Shown here: positions 14,503-24,218 of the stretch, one piece after another | Position numbering within the stretch: position 1 is the first letter of the stretch | Layout: each line of letters opens with the position of its first letter | Assembly: GCA_035547915.1 (NCBI GenBank) | Contig: DASZTS010000043.1 | Location: forward strand, 1 to 64,000 | DNA from: DASSFG01 sp035547915 | Lineage (GTDB): Bacteria > Planctomycetota > Planctomycetia > Pirellulales > JAICIG01 | Length of the DNA stretch: 64,000 nt | Direction: 5' to 3' | The notes under the pieces: generated by a model | Databases searched by the model: none | What the model was told of the DNA's origin: nothing | Seen by the model: the letters and a program-made list of their open reading frames with translations, nothing else | Position numbers and translations under genes: made by a program

Positions 14503-14537
14503 AAAAAAAGCCACGGTGGCTGAGGGGCCACCGTGGC
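14503..14537 (-). terminator. Intrinsic terminator reading leftward
   Basis: Perfect 11-bp stem (14510-14520 with 14527-14537). On the minus strand it is followed by a run of seven T (14503-14509). It lies upstream of the cold-shock genes, with no recognised minus-strand gene feeding into it between 14538 and 14833. It may terminate an unseen transcript or act as an attenuator for the cold-shock genes. Confidence 0.75.
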
Positions 14538-14833
14538 TACTCGACTGATCTTAGCAGAAGCCCAGCGATCTGGCCAGAAGTAGCGAGGAGCCTAGGTGAA
14601 GAGGGTGGAGTTCGTGATCCGAGAACGACCGCAGCCAAGTGCCCTTCGAGTCGGTTCCGCATTCGCCGAACCGGGCCTCCCGAGAACAGTTGAGTTCTCA
14701 TCGCCGGCTCTCGCCGAATGGTCGGCTTGGTGAATCGTAGCTAAAATCGTTGTCGTGACTTCCGCCATTTCTTGCTGAAGGGCTGCCAACAAACCTGGTC
14801 CGAGCGGCCACTTTGCCGCAGGTTGGCCGGACA

Positions 14834-17800
14834 ATGAACGACAAACAAGAGATGACCGACGCCTCGCAACACCCTACCTCGACCCCGCTGTGCTCTTCCG
14901 CTGTCGGCTCGGAGATGGCCCAACGCACCAGTCAATTCGACTGGTCGCAAACCCCGGTGGGGCCGATGGCTGAATGGCCGCAAAGCCTGAAAATTGCGGT
15001 TCGGATCGTCCTCGACAGCCGTTACGCCATGTGGCTTGGCTGGGGGCCGGAGTTCACGTTCTTTTATAACGACGCTTATGCCCGCATGACGCTCGGCCCC
15101 AGGCATCCGTGGGCGCTCGGAAGATCCGCCCGTGAGGTTTGGTCTGAAATCTGGGAAGACATCGGCCCTCGTGCGGAATCCGTAGTGCGCACGGGACAGG
15201 CGACCTGGGATGAGCGACTTCTCTTGATTTTGGAGCGACGAGGTTTTCCTGAAGAGACCTATCACACGTTCTCCTACAGTCCTGTACCGGATGACCAGGG
15301 CGGCATTGGGGGAATGCTCTGCGTGGTCACGGAGGACACAGAGCGGACCATCGGCGAGCGGCGGTTGCGAACGCTACGGGAACTAGCCGCTCGAACAAAT
15401 GATGTAGCCAGATCCGTTGAGGAGGCATGCGGGACGGCCGTCAGGACTCTTGCCGCCAATCCGCACGATGTTCCCTTTGTTCTGCTCTATCTGCTGGAAG
15501 ACGACGGCCAAGGTGCCAAATTGCTGTGCCAGGCGGGCGTGCAAGCAAGTTCAAGCTGCGCCCCCGCCGAAGTCGACTTGGATGAATCTCTGTGGCCGTT
15601 CCGGGAGGTCGTGGCAACCGGTAGCACCGTCGTGGTCGAGGACGTAAGTGAGCGATTTGGCGTGATCACAGGGGGTGCGTGGCCAGAGCCAATTGAGCAC
15701 GCCGTTGTTATGCCAATGGTCAAGCCAGGACAAGTTAGTCCAGCGGGATTCGTGGTGACGGGCGTGAGCCCACGGCTGGTCTTCAACGACGAATACCGAG
15801 GCTTTCTTGATCTTCTAGCGGGGCACATCGCCACCGCCATCGTTAACGCACGTATCTACGAGGAAGAACGGCGTCGGGCGGAGGCGCTGGCCGAACTAGA
15901 CCGGGCCAAGACTGCATTCTTTTCGAATGTCAGCCACGAATTTCGGACGCCACTGACTTTGATGCTCGGCCCGGTGGAGGATGCCTTATCTGGAGGGCAC
16001 GGCGAGCTACCTCCATCTCAGCGCACGGCCCTCGAAGTGGCCCACCGGAATGGTCTGAGGCTCCAGCGGCTGGTCAACACGTTGCTCGATTTCTCCCGTA
16101 TTGAGGCGGGGCGAGCCCGTGCTTCGTATGAACCGACTGACTTGGCGGCTTTCACAGCCGACTTGGCGAGTAACTTCCGTTCCGCCTGCGACCGAGCCGG
16201 TCTCAAACTCAAAGTCGATTGTCCGCCTCTCGACGAGACGGCGTTCGTTGATCGTCAAATGTGGGAGAAGATCGTCCTCAATCTTCTCTCAAACGCTTTC
16301 AAATTCACCTTCGTGGGCGAAATCAGCGTGTCGGTGCGGCAGAGCGGCCGTCATGCGGAGGTTCGTGTGCGAGACACGGGCACGGGCATTCCTGCTGACG
16401 AGATGCAGCGGCTTTTTGAGCGCTTCCATCGAATTGAGAATGCCAGGGGGCGCACGAATGAAGGAAGTGGAATCGGCTTGGCTTTGGTCCAAGAACTGGT
16501 CAAGTTGCACGGCGGCTCCATCACGGCCGAAAGCGAAGTCGACAAGGGGACGACCTTCATAATTATGCTGCCTCTGGGCTCATCGCATCTGCCTCGTGAC
16601 CAGGTGGCCACCGGTCAGAACCCCATCATTTGGACGGCAGGAGCAAGTTCCCTCGTGGAAGAGGTTCTTCGCTGGCTGCCTCAAAGTGCTGGTGAGAACG
16701 CTGAACATTTTCACGGCCCATTGTGCGCCGGCGAAGTGCCGTCGCCACACGCCAGCATGAGCCAGCCTCGTGTGCTGGTTGCGGACGACAACGCTGACAT
16801 GCGGCAATATATCGTGCGTTTGCTGTCCGGCCATTACTCCGTGGATGCCGTTTCGGATGGGATGGCCGCATTGGCGGCCGTGCGTTCCCGGCCGCCCGAC
16901 TTGATCGTGACCGACGTGATGATGCCGCAATTGGATGGTTTCGGGTTGTTGCAGGCGGTGAGGGCAGAACCCAAGAGCGCAGCGATTCCGGTCATCGTGT
17001 TGTCGGCTCGTGCAGGGGAGGAAAGTCGGGTCGAAGGGATGCGGGCCGGAGCCGACGACTATTTGGTGAAGCCGTTCAGCGCTGGAGAACTGCTGGCCCG
17101 TGTCTCAAGCCATTTGACAATGGCTCAGTTGCGGCGAGAGGCGACACAGTCCTTGCGAGCGAGTGAAGAGCATTTGCGGGCGGTCATTGAAACGACACCA
17201 GCGTGCATCAAGCTTGTGGCTGCCGATGGGACACTCCTCGAAATGAATCAATCAGGGCTAGAGATGGTTGAGGTAGATTCATTAGAAGTGGTCCGAGGAA
17301 AGAGCGTATACGACATCATCAGTGAAGAGCACAGAGACGTTTATCGAGAGTTCAACAAGCGAATCTGCGAAGGGAAGAAAGGTTCGCTGGAGTTCGATAT
17401 TGTTGGTCTCGGGGGTACGAAGCGGCACATGCTGACGCATGCCGCTCCCCTGACCGGGCCGAACGGCGAGGTTCGGCAACTAGCGATCACGCACGACATA
17501 ACCGAACACAAGCGTGCGGAGGCGGCCACCCGCAGACACTCCGAACAGCTTCGTCGTCTCGCCGAGATTGCCAGCCGGCTGAACGCAGCCTTAGATGTGG
17601 CTTCGATCACGGGCGTTGTCACAGAAGAGGCTCGTTTGCTGATTGGCTCGCACCAGGCGGTCACGGGTTTCACCGTCGACAACAACTGGGGCCAGGCGAT
17701 CAACTCGGTTTCGCTGTCGGACAAGTATTCGCAATGGCAAGGCTACGACGAAGGGCCGAATGGATCGGGGGTTTATTCTTTAGTTTGCTCCACAAATAAA

Positions 17801-19174
17801 TCGCTTCGCATGACCCAGGCCGAATTGGAAGTCCATCCCGACTTCAGATGGTTCGGCCAGCACGCAACGAACCATCCGCCGTTACGAGGTTGGCTCGCTG
17901 CGCCGATGGTGGGACGAGATGGACGAAACATTGGGCTGATTCAGCTATCCGACAAGTTCGAGGGAGACTTCACGCAGGAAGACGAGGCCATTCTGGTCCA
18001 ACTCGCCCAGATGGCCTCGGTCGCCATCGAGAATGCCGGCCTCGTACAAGATCTTCGAGATAGCGACCGGCGTAAGGACGAGTTTCTAGCGACGTTGGCT
18101 CATGAACTTCGCAATCCACTTGCGCCGATTCGCAATGGTTTGCAGATCATGCGGATGGCGAACGGCGACATGAAATCTGCCGAGCAAGTCCAGCAAATGA
18201 TGGAGCGTCAGCTTAATCAGATGGTCCACCTCGTCGACGATTTGCTCGATCTGAGCCGCATCAGCCGAGGAAAGATCGACTTGCGTAAGGAACGAGTGGA
18301 ACTGGCGAAAGTTGTCCAGCAAGCGATTGAGACCAGCCGGCCGGCTATCGAACAGGCAGGCCATGATTTAACCATCACCATGCCGCCCGATGCCATTGTG
18401 GTGGACGCCGATGTGACTCGTCTCTCGCAGGTGATCGCCAACCTATTGAACAATGCGGCCAAATACACTGAACCTAACGGCCGAATTCAGTTGACCGTGC
18501 AGAAGCGGGACGGAGAGGCCGTCATTGCCGTCAAAGATAACGGCGTGGGCATCCCGGCTCACATGCTTCCGAAAGTCTTTGACATGTTCACCCAGGTCGA
18601 CCGCAATCTTGCACGTTCCCAGGGTGGGCTGGGGATCGGCCTATCCATCGTCAAACGCCTGGTCGAGATGCACGAGGGCCAAGTCGCCGTGCATAGCGAA
18701 GGCCAAGGATTGGGCAGCGAATTCACCGTCCGTCTTCCGCTGGCCTCACCGCTCGTTTTGGATCAAACTCCCGATGTCGGCACCGGTGTAAAGAGTACAA
18801 ACCGATTCCGAATTCTGACGGTCGACGACAACCGGGATTCGGCGACAAGCTTGGCGATGATGCTCAAGCTCATGGGTCATGAAGCACAGGCCGCCTACGA
18901 TGGCGTGGAAGCGTTGGAATTGGTCCCTCAATTCAAACCAGACGTAGTTTTGTTGGACATCGGCATGCCGAAACTCGATGGCTACGAAACCGCCCGCCGG
19001 TTAAGAGGCCAAGCCGGCGGAAAGGAGACGATCCTCATCGCTCTTACCGGTTGGGGACAGGATGAGGACAGACGCCGGTCACACGAGGCAGGCTTCGATC
19101 ACCACGTGACAAAACCGGTCGACATTAAGCAGTTGGCGAGAATCTTGGCGAGCCTCCGCCCGGCTGAGACTTGA
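14834..19174 (+). CDS. Giant hybrid histidine kinase, two kinase cores, 1446 aa
   Basis: Domain order by motif: PAS-like (about 30-175; FDWSQTPVGPMAEWPQSLKI), GAF (about 190-345), HisKA with NVSHEFRTPLTLML (His near 375), HATPase (NLLSNAFKFT, GTGIP, GSGIGLALV; about 470-585), receiver (RVLVADDNADM, DVMMP, KPF; about 650-765), PAS (about 780-890), GAF (about 910-1070), second HisKA with TLAHELRNPLAPIRNGL, second HATPase (NLLNNAAKYT, GLGIGLSIV), and a terminal receiver (TVDDNRDSA, LLDIGMPKLDGYE, KPVD). Both phosphoacceptor histidines and both receiver aspartates are present. No transmembrane segment is visible, so sensing is probably cytoplasmic. ATG 14834 was preferred to a TTG at 14813. Its second kinase half closely resembles the C-terminal half of the kinase encoded at 20490-23762. 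Confidence 0.93.
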   Translation: MNDKQEMTDASQHPTSTPLCSSAVGSEMAQRTSQFDWSQTPVGPMAEWPQSLKIAVRIVLDSRYAMWLGWGPEFTFFYNDAYARMTLGPRHPWALGRSAREVWSEIWEDIGPRAESVVRTGQATWDERLLLILERRGFPEETYHTFSYSPVPDDQGGIGGMLCVVTEDTERTIGERRLRTLRELAARTNDVARSVEEACGTAVRTLAANPHDVPFVLLYLLEDDGQGAKLLCQAGVQASSSCAPAEVDLDESLWPFREVVATGSTVVVEDVSERFGVITGGAWPEPIEHAVVMPMVKPGQVSPAGFVVTGVSPRLVFNDEYRGFLDLLAGHIATAIVNARIYEEERRRAEALAELDRAKTAFFSNVSHEFRTPLTLMLGPVEDALSGGHGELPPSQRTALEVAHRNGLRLQRLVNTLLDFSRIEAGRARASYEPTDLAAFTADLASNFRSACDRAGLKLKVDCPPLDETAFVDRQMWEKIVLNLLSNAFKFTFVGEISVSVRQSGRHAEVRVRDTGTGIPADEMQRLFERFHRIENARGRTNEGSGIGLALVQELVKLHGGSITAESEVDKGTTFIIMLPLGSSHLPRDQVATGQNPIIWTAGASSLVEEVLRWLPQSAGENAEHFHGPLCAGEVPSPHASMSQPRVLVADDNADMRQYIVRLLSGHYSVDAVSDGMAALAAVRSRPPDLIVTDVMMPQLDGFGLLQAVRAEPKSAAIPVIVLSARAGEESRVEGMRAGADDYLVKPFSAGELLARVSSHLTMAQLRREATQSLRASEEHLRAVIETTPACIKLVAADGTLLEMNQSGLEMVEVDSLEVVRGKSVYDIISEEHRDVYREFNKRICEGKKGSLEFDIVGLGGTKRHMLTHAAPLTGPNGEVRQLAITHDITEHKRAEAATRRHSEQLRRLAEIASRLNAALDVASITGVVTEEARLLIGSHQAVTGFTVDNNWGQAINSVSLSDKYSQWQGYDEGPNGSGVYSLVCSTNKSLRMTQAELEVHPDFRWFGQHATNHPPLRGWLAAPMVGRDGRNIGLIQLSDKFEGDFTQEDEAILVQLAQMASVAIENAGLVQDLRDSDRRKDEFLATLAHELRNPLAPIRNGLQIMRMANGDMKSAEQVQQMMERQLNQMVHLVDDLLDLSRISRGKIDLRKERVELAKVVQQAIETSRPAIEQAGHDLTITMPPDAIVVDADVTRLSQVIANLLNNAAKYTEPNGRIQLTVQKRDGEAVIAVKDNGVGIPAHMLPKVFDMFTQVDRNLARSQGGLGIGLSIVKRLVEMHEGQVAVHSEGQGLGSEFTVRLPLASPLVLDQTPDVGTGVKSTNRFRILTVDDNRDSATSLAMMLKLMGHEAQAAYDGVEALELVPQFKPDVVLLDIGMPKLDGYETARRLRGQAGGKETILIALTGWGQDEDRRRSHEAGFDHHVTKPVDIKQLARILASLRPAET

Positions 19175-19194
19175 TAGATGGGATCAGCCTCTGG

Positions 19195-19548
19195 CTAGCT
19201 CGCTGGCAGAAGCTCCAATAGCCGATCAAAGTAGTTCGGTTTAGGAAGGTGATAGTCAATGCCGGCGGCTCTGGAGCGAAGGAAGTCCTTCTCGGTCTGA
19301 AACCCCGAGATGGCGATCAAAAGAAGCTCCTCATCCTGCAATGCATCTCGCAGCAACGGCGCTAGTTGCCAACCGTCCATTCCCGGCAAACCGATGTCGA
19401 GTAGAACCGCATCGGGGTGAAATTCAGGAGCCGCCGCCAAGGCACTGCATGCGTTGTTGCATACACGCACGGCGTGCCCCCGCATTTCCAACCTCTTAGC
19501 AAGAACGAACGCACAGTCCGCCTCGTCTTCAACAACCAAAAGCCGCAT
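19195..19548 (-). CDS. Stand-alone response regulator receiver, 117 aa
   Basis: A single receiver domain: MRLLVVEDEAD acidic pocket, phosphoacceptor Asp in AVLLDIGLPGMDGW, Ser/Thr in IAISGF and conserved Lys in LPKP. No output domain. ATG 19548 is preceded by GGAGGGGG; a TTG seven codons upstream is an alternative. It converges on the giant kinase gene and likely serves as a phosphate relay or output partner of the neighbouring kinases (inference). Confidence 0.9.
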   Translation of the reverse strand: MRLLVVEDEADCAFVLAKRLEMRGHAVRVCNNACSALAAAPEFHPDAVLLDIGLPGMDGWQLAPLLRDALQDEELLLIAISGFQTEKDFLRSRAAGIDYHLPKPNYFDRLLELLPAS

Positions 19549-19635
19549 CGCCCCCTCCTCGTCCGACAAATGCCGAGCCCATTCGGTACCCGCTGGAGTC
19601 TTACTCGCACGCAGGATTCCCCACTAGATTTCTAT

Positions 19636-19676
19636 GGGTGCTCGGCCAGGGGAGCAAGTGCGAATGCGTCGGAACC
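19636..19676 (+). repeat. 41-bp dispersed repeat, copy 2
   Basis: Matches 13116-13156 at 32 of 41 positions by eye. It lies in the 261-nt gap between two receiver genes; the rest of that gap shows no convincing gene. Confidence 0.5.
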
Positions 19677-19809
19677 TAGACCGGCCTGACCCGAGTCGTT
19701 CGGCGAAAACTGATAGTATCGCCGCCGATACCGAGGATGATCCGCCCGTTGTTCGGCCAGATCGTCGATGCGCCCAAGGTCATCGACCGTCTAGAGGAGC
19801 GGCCGCCAA

Positions 19810-20244
19810 TCAGCGATTCCGAGCAACCGTCGAATCCCCTAGGACCTCTTCAATGGCAGCCTGAAGCTGTCGCACGCTGACGGGCTTGACGAGATGGTGT
19901 GAAAAGTGGCACCCCTGAGCACGATCCTGGACCAGATACGGATCGAGGGCACTGCAAACAATCACTGGCACGACCTCGAATCCATTGGTCTGCCGAATTT
20001 GCCGGCAGGTCTCAAACCCGTCCTGAACGGGCATGCTCAGGTCGAGCAAAATCAGATCCGGTCGAAATTCAGTTAGCGATTCGAGGCAATCGCCTCCCGA
20101 ACAGCAAGCGTGCGCTTGGTGCCCCAGGCTTTGCAGCATGATCGCTATGCAGCCTGCAACCTCGTCATTGTCGTCCACGACCATAACACGGAGACTTGTC
20201 CTACTTGCCGGTCGCTCCCCCAGTCGGTTCGGCACAAGCGACAT
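19810..20244 (-). CDS. Stand-alone response regulator receiver, 144 aa
   Basis: The receiver domain spans about residues 18-135: RVMVVDDNDEVA, ILLDLSMPVQDGFE (phosphoacceptor Asp), VIVCSA and LVKPVS (Lys). It has a short N-terminal extension and no output domain. GAGAGGGG precedes the ATG at 20244. Second of three single-domain receivers in the signalling island, on the same strand as the downstream multi-PAS kinase. Confidence 0.9.
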   Translation of the reverse strand: MSLVPNRLGERPASRTSLRVMVVDDNDEVAGCIAIMLQSLGHQAHACCSGGDCLESLTEFRPDLILLDLSMPVQDGFETCRQIRQTNGFEVVPVIVCSALDPYLVQDRAQGCHFSHHLVKPVSVRQLQAAIEEVLGDSTVARNR

Positions 20245-20489
20245 GTCCATCCCCTCTCAGAAACGTTCTAGCCCGCCTCATTCTCCAGGATGCTCGACAC
20301 GTTGCACCCTCTGTGCCGCCAGAAAAAAAGCCGATTGTGGGTGAAGAAATAAGAACGGAGGAGAGACCGGTACAGGTGGACGTGGTGGCTTCATCGCCTA
20401 ACACCTGCCACAAACGATTCCTCTGGCCGCTAGTGCGAATCAGATCGACACAGCCGAATCGCTGCTGTATGCCTACGGTGCGGGCCATT

Positions 20490-23400
20490 TCATCGGGAGA
20501 GCAGGCCAGAAAGCAGCTTCTCCAGGGCAGCGAGTTCGACCGGTTTTACAAGGTGGAAGTTGAACCCCGCCTCCTTCGACCGCCGTTTGTCATCCTCCTG
20601 GCCCCAACCAGTGACTGCGATCAGCAGCATGTCTCGTCCCCATGCTTCTTCTCGAATGCGCCGTGCTGCCTCGTATCCGTTCAGCTTTGGCAACCCTATG
20701 TCCATTAGCACCACGTCTGGACCAAAAACCTCCGCCGTCCGCACGGCGTCCAGTCCATCGTGAGCCGTGCGAACCTCGTTGCCCATCAGTTGCAGCATCA
20801 TGCCTAGGCTGATGGCCGAGTCCCGGTTGTCGTCCACAACTAGGATGCGGCGGTGGGAGGAGGGAGTGCTTTTGTCAGCCGTCTTGTCCTCAGAGGGTGC
20901 GCCTGTTAGCACGGCCGGTAGTCGCACAATGAACTCACTTCCCTTGCCATATCCCTCGCTACGGGCTTCAATCGAGCCGCCATGCATCTCGATCAGCCGC
21001 CTCACCAGCGTGAGTCCAATTCCCAGACCACCCTGGGACTTCTCCAGCGTGCGATCCACTTGCGTAAACAACTCGAACACTTTGGCCAACATTTCTTTGG
21101 GGATGCCCAGCCCGGTGTCTCGTACTGAGAGGACCGCATCGCTCCCCTGACGCTCGGCGGTCAACCAAATCTCTCCGCCTTGCTCCGTGTACTTGGCGGC
21201 ATTGTTAAGCAGGTTAGAGAAGACCTGGGCCAGCCGCACCGGGTCGCCGTCCACGAAAAGCGGTTGCTGCGGCATCGTGATCGTCAGGTGGTGACTCGCC
21301 GCTTCGATCAGCGGGCGGCTCGTCTCCACGGCCGTCCGAACGACCGCCAGCAGATCGACCCTCTGCTTGCGCAATTCTAGCTTGCCACGGGTGATGCGGG
21401 ACACGTCCAGCAAATCGTCCACGAGCCGGACCATGTGCCGCATTTGCCGCTCCATCATCTCTCGTGCCTGGCCAACCGCCTTAGTATCGTTGCCAGCCAG
21501 TTGAATAACCTGGAGGGCGTTCCGCATCGGAGCCAGCGGGTTGCGGAGTTCATGGGCCAACGTCGCCAGGAACTCGTCCTTGCGGTGGTCGGCCTCCCGA
21601 AGTGCCGCCTCGGCTTGCCGCCGCTCGACAGCAACTCCCGCTGTCCGAGTTAAGATGTCCACGAGACGCACTTCCTCCGACGAGGGGCGGTGTGGCGTGT
21701 CATAGTAGACGGCGAAAGTACCCAGCACTCTATCCTGCGAAGAGAAGATCGGTGTAGACCAGCAAGCTTGCAGCCCGTGGCTCAACGCCAGATCACGGAA
21801 GTCTGCCCACAACGGATCGGTGGCGATATCCGAAACAATGACCGGCTCACCTCTGTACGCCGCCGTCCCGCATGAGCCAACCCCAGGCCCAATGCGGATT
21901 CCGTCCACAGCCCTGGCATAGTCGGCGGGTGCCCGCCGGCCGGCGACCGAGCGCAGGCGGTGGCCGTCTTCATCCACGAGCAGAATCGTGGTAATGAGTT
22001 TGTCCTGACTCTGGCTTTCCATGATTTCGCACAGTCGATCCAACACGTCAGGCAGCGGTGCACCCTCGACGAGAAGTTCCAGGACGTGCTTCTGACCGGT
22101 CTGGACCACTTCGCTGCGTTTGCGCTCGCTGATGTCTCGAAAAACCAGCACACTGCCAATCACGTTTCCCTCCGTATCCCGGATGGGAGCAGCGGAATCG
22201 TCAATCGGGCGCTCGGTACCGTCCTTGGAAATCAGAACGGTGTGATTGGCCAGGCCGACGATTTTGCCCTCTCGCAGCGCCCGCACTGCTGGATTGTCGA
22301 CCGGTTGTCGAGTTTTCTCGTTGACGATGCAAAACACCTCCGTCAGGCTGTGACCAACCGCTTCGTCGCTTGTCCAGCCGACAAGCTCTTCAGCCACCCG
22401 ATTGAGAAACTCCACCCGCCCCTCGTCATCAGTGCTGATCACAGCATCTCCGATGCTTGTCAGGGTGACCTGCAAGCGTTCTCGCTGTTCCTGAATGAGT
22501 TGAGCGTTTTCTTCAGCGACTCGTCGGGCCGTGCTTTCCTCCACGAGAAGGCGGGCGTTCTCTTCGGCATTTTTCCGTTCACTCATGTCCCGTGTGATCT
22601 TCGAAAAGCCACGCAGGTTACCGTGCTCGTCCCGCAGGGCCGTGATGACGACGTTGGCCCAAAACTGGGAACCGTCCTTGCGAACCCGCCAGCCCTCGTC
22701 CTCGAACCTGCCTTCGGCAGCAGCGACCTGAAGTTCGTGGGCGGGCCAGCCTCGGTCAAGAGCCTCTTGAGGATAGAAACGGGAAAAGTGCTGGCCGATA
22801 ATCTCGTCTGCCTTGTACCCTTTGATCCGCTCGGCCCCATTGTTCCAGGACGCAATGTTTCCCTGCGGGTCGAGCAAGAAAATGGCATAGTCCTTGGTGC
22901 CCTGGACCAGCAGTCGAAGCTGTTCTTCGCTTCTTCGTAAAGACTCCTCGACTTTTTTTCGTTCCGTTAGGTCACGAGTGACCTTCGAAAAGCCACGCAG
23001 GTTGCCGTGCTCGTCTCGCAAGGCCGTGATGACCACGTTGGCCCAAAACTGCGACCCATCCTTGCGGACACGCCAGCCCTCATCCTCGAACCTGCCCTCC
23101 GCAGTGGCGACCTGGAGTTCATGGGCCGGCCATCCTCGGTCAAGAGCTTCTTGCGGATAGAATCGGGAGAAGTGCTGGCCGATGATCTCGTCCGCCTTGT
23201 ACCCCTTGATCCGCTCGGCTCCGGCGTTCCAGCTAACAACTCGTCCGTTGGGGTCGAGCATGAAGATGGCATAGTCCCTCGTGCTCTGGACCAGGAGACG
23301 AAGCTGATCGGCCTCGTGCCTAGCTCTCTGCTTCTCGTTAAAGAGGTCGACGAATCCACGCACCTTGGTCTGGACGATGATTGGCACGAGCGGTTTCACG

Positions 23401-23762
23401 AAGAAATCGACCGCTCCCAAGGCATAGCCGTTTTCAATCTGTGTCCGGTCGGGATCATCGGCCGTCAAGAACAGGATAGGCGTGTGTCGGGAGCGGCCGT
23501 CAGCCCGAATAAGCCTCGCCGTCTCGAATCCGCTGAGGCCGGGCATTCGCACGTCCAGCAGAATGCAAGCGAATTCCCGCCCCTTCAACTGCTCCAGCGC
23601 TTCCTCTCCCGAACGGGCTTCAACAAGGTCGTAGTCGGAAGACTCAAGAATCGCCCGCAAGACGACGAGGTTTGCTGGAATATCGTCCACCAGCAAGACG
23701 CTGGTCCTTGGAGTGGATGGTTGGTTACTCGTTATGCCACGAGGTGATTCTTGGTCCGCCAT
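20490..23762 (-). CDS. Hybrid histidine kinase REC-PAS-PAS-PAS-GAF-HK-REC, 1090 aa
   Basis: Domains: receiver (about 20-135; VLLVDDIPANL, LLDVRMPGLSGFE, KPLV), PAS1 (about 150-270), PAS2 (about 280-400), PAS3 (about 430-560), GAF (about 575-715), HisKA with TLAHELRNPLAPMRNALQV, HATPase (NLLNNAAKYT, GLGIP, GLGIGLTLV), terminal receiver (LVVDDNRDSA, LMDIGLPKLNGYE, KPVE). PAS1 and PAS2 are nearly identical over about 100 residues, for example GYKADEIIGQHFSRFYPQEA and FEDEGWRVRKDGSQFWANVV in both. The start codon is ATG 23762, with no strong ribosome site. No membrane segments. The two kinases of the island share their C-terminal architecture. Confidence 0.93.
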   Translation of the reverse strand: MADQESPRGITSNQPSTPRTSVLLVDDIPANLVVLRAILESSDYDLVEARSGEEALEQLKGREFACILLDVRMPGLSGFETARLIRADGRSRHTPILFLTADDPDRTQIENGYALGAVDFFVKPLVPIIVQTKVRGFVDLFNEKQRARHEADQLRLLVQSTRDYAIFMLDPNGRVVSWNAGAERIKGYKADEIIGQHFSRFYPQEALDRGWPAHELQVATAEGRFEDEGWRVRKDGSQFWANVVITALRDEHGNLRGFSKVTRDLTERKKVEESLRRSEEQLRLLVQGTKDYAIFLLDPQGNIASWNNGAERIKGYKADEIIGQHFSRFYPQEALDRGWPAHELQVAAAEGRFEDEGWRVRKDGSQFWANVVITALRDEHGNLRGFSKITRDMSERKNAEENARLLVEESTARRVAEENAQLIQEQRERLQVTLTSIGDAVISTDDEGRVEFLNRVAEELVGWTSDEAVGHSLTEVFCIVNEKTRQPVDNPAVRALREGKIVGLANHTVLISKDGTERPIDDSAAPIRDTEGNVIGSVLVFRDISERKRSEVVQTGQKHVLELLVEGAPLPDVLDRLCEIMESQSQDKLITTILLVDEDGHRLRSVAGRRAPADYARAVDGIRIGPGVGSCGTAAYRGEPVIVSDIATDPLWADFRDLALSHGLQACWSTPIFSSQDRVLGTFAVYYDTPHRPSSEEVRLVDILTRTAGVAVERRQAEAALREADHRKDEFLATLAHELRNPLAPMRNALQVIQLAGNDTKAVGQAREMMERQMRHMVRLVDDLLDVSRITRGKLELRKQRVDLLAVVRTAVETSRPLIEAASHHLTITMPQQPLFVDGDPVRLAQVFSNLLNNAAKYTEQGGEIWLTAERQGSDAVLSVRDTGLGIPKEMLAKVFELFTQVDRTLEKSQGGLGIGLTLVRRLIEMHGGSIEARSEGYGKGSEFIVRLPAVLTGAPSEDKTADKSTPSSHRRILVVDDNRDSAISLGMMLQLMGNEVRTAHDGLDAVRTAEVFGPDVVLMDIGLPKLNGYEAARRIREEAWGRDMLLIAVTGWGQEDDKRRSKEAGFNFHLVKPVELAALEKLLSGLLSR

Positions 23763-24218
23763 CGTCAAATATTCGAATAGGATGCAAGTCTAAAAATCGC
23801 CCTTTCACCGATGCAGGGAGGAGTTACTCGGATCGTTCCTCTTGATCTTTCACCGAAGACGAGTTCGTCGGCTCGATGAGAGCCGGAGTCGGTCGTCGCC
23901 GTCCCATAGTTGGTCAAAAGGTCATCGAAGATGATGACCGTAGCGAGAGACCTACCCCAATAGTCGTCGGAGAGTGTTCCACCAACCACGTGGGTGGTCA
24001 ACCGGACCAGTGGCCCCAACGAGAGCGGCTTCCGGCACAATGCAAGGAGAGAAATGGCGGTGTGTGGCACCAATTCTAGTCGAAGGCCAGAATTATGGCC
24101 ACAACTCGACATCGGATCGAGCCCGACCCGACCCTGATTGATCCTCACGTTTCGCTAGTCGGGCGAAGAGCTTAGTTGCGCCAATCGGACATTGATTCGT
24201 TGATGACGCCAATGGCGA
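23763..24218. other. Intergenic tract without convincing genes
   Basis: 456 bases between two minus-strand signalling genes. Open frames on both strands reach 60-130 codons but lack ribosome sites, domains and sensible composition. No strong hairpin or promoter was found. Confidence 0.4.

Noticed and set aside
23765..24148. 127-codon minus-strand ORF upstream of the multi-PAS kinase
   Set aside because: No ribosome site, no domain, uneven composition; treated as noncoding.
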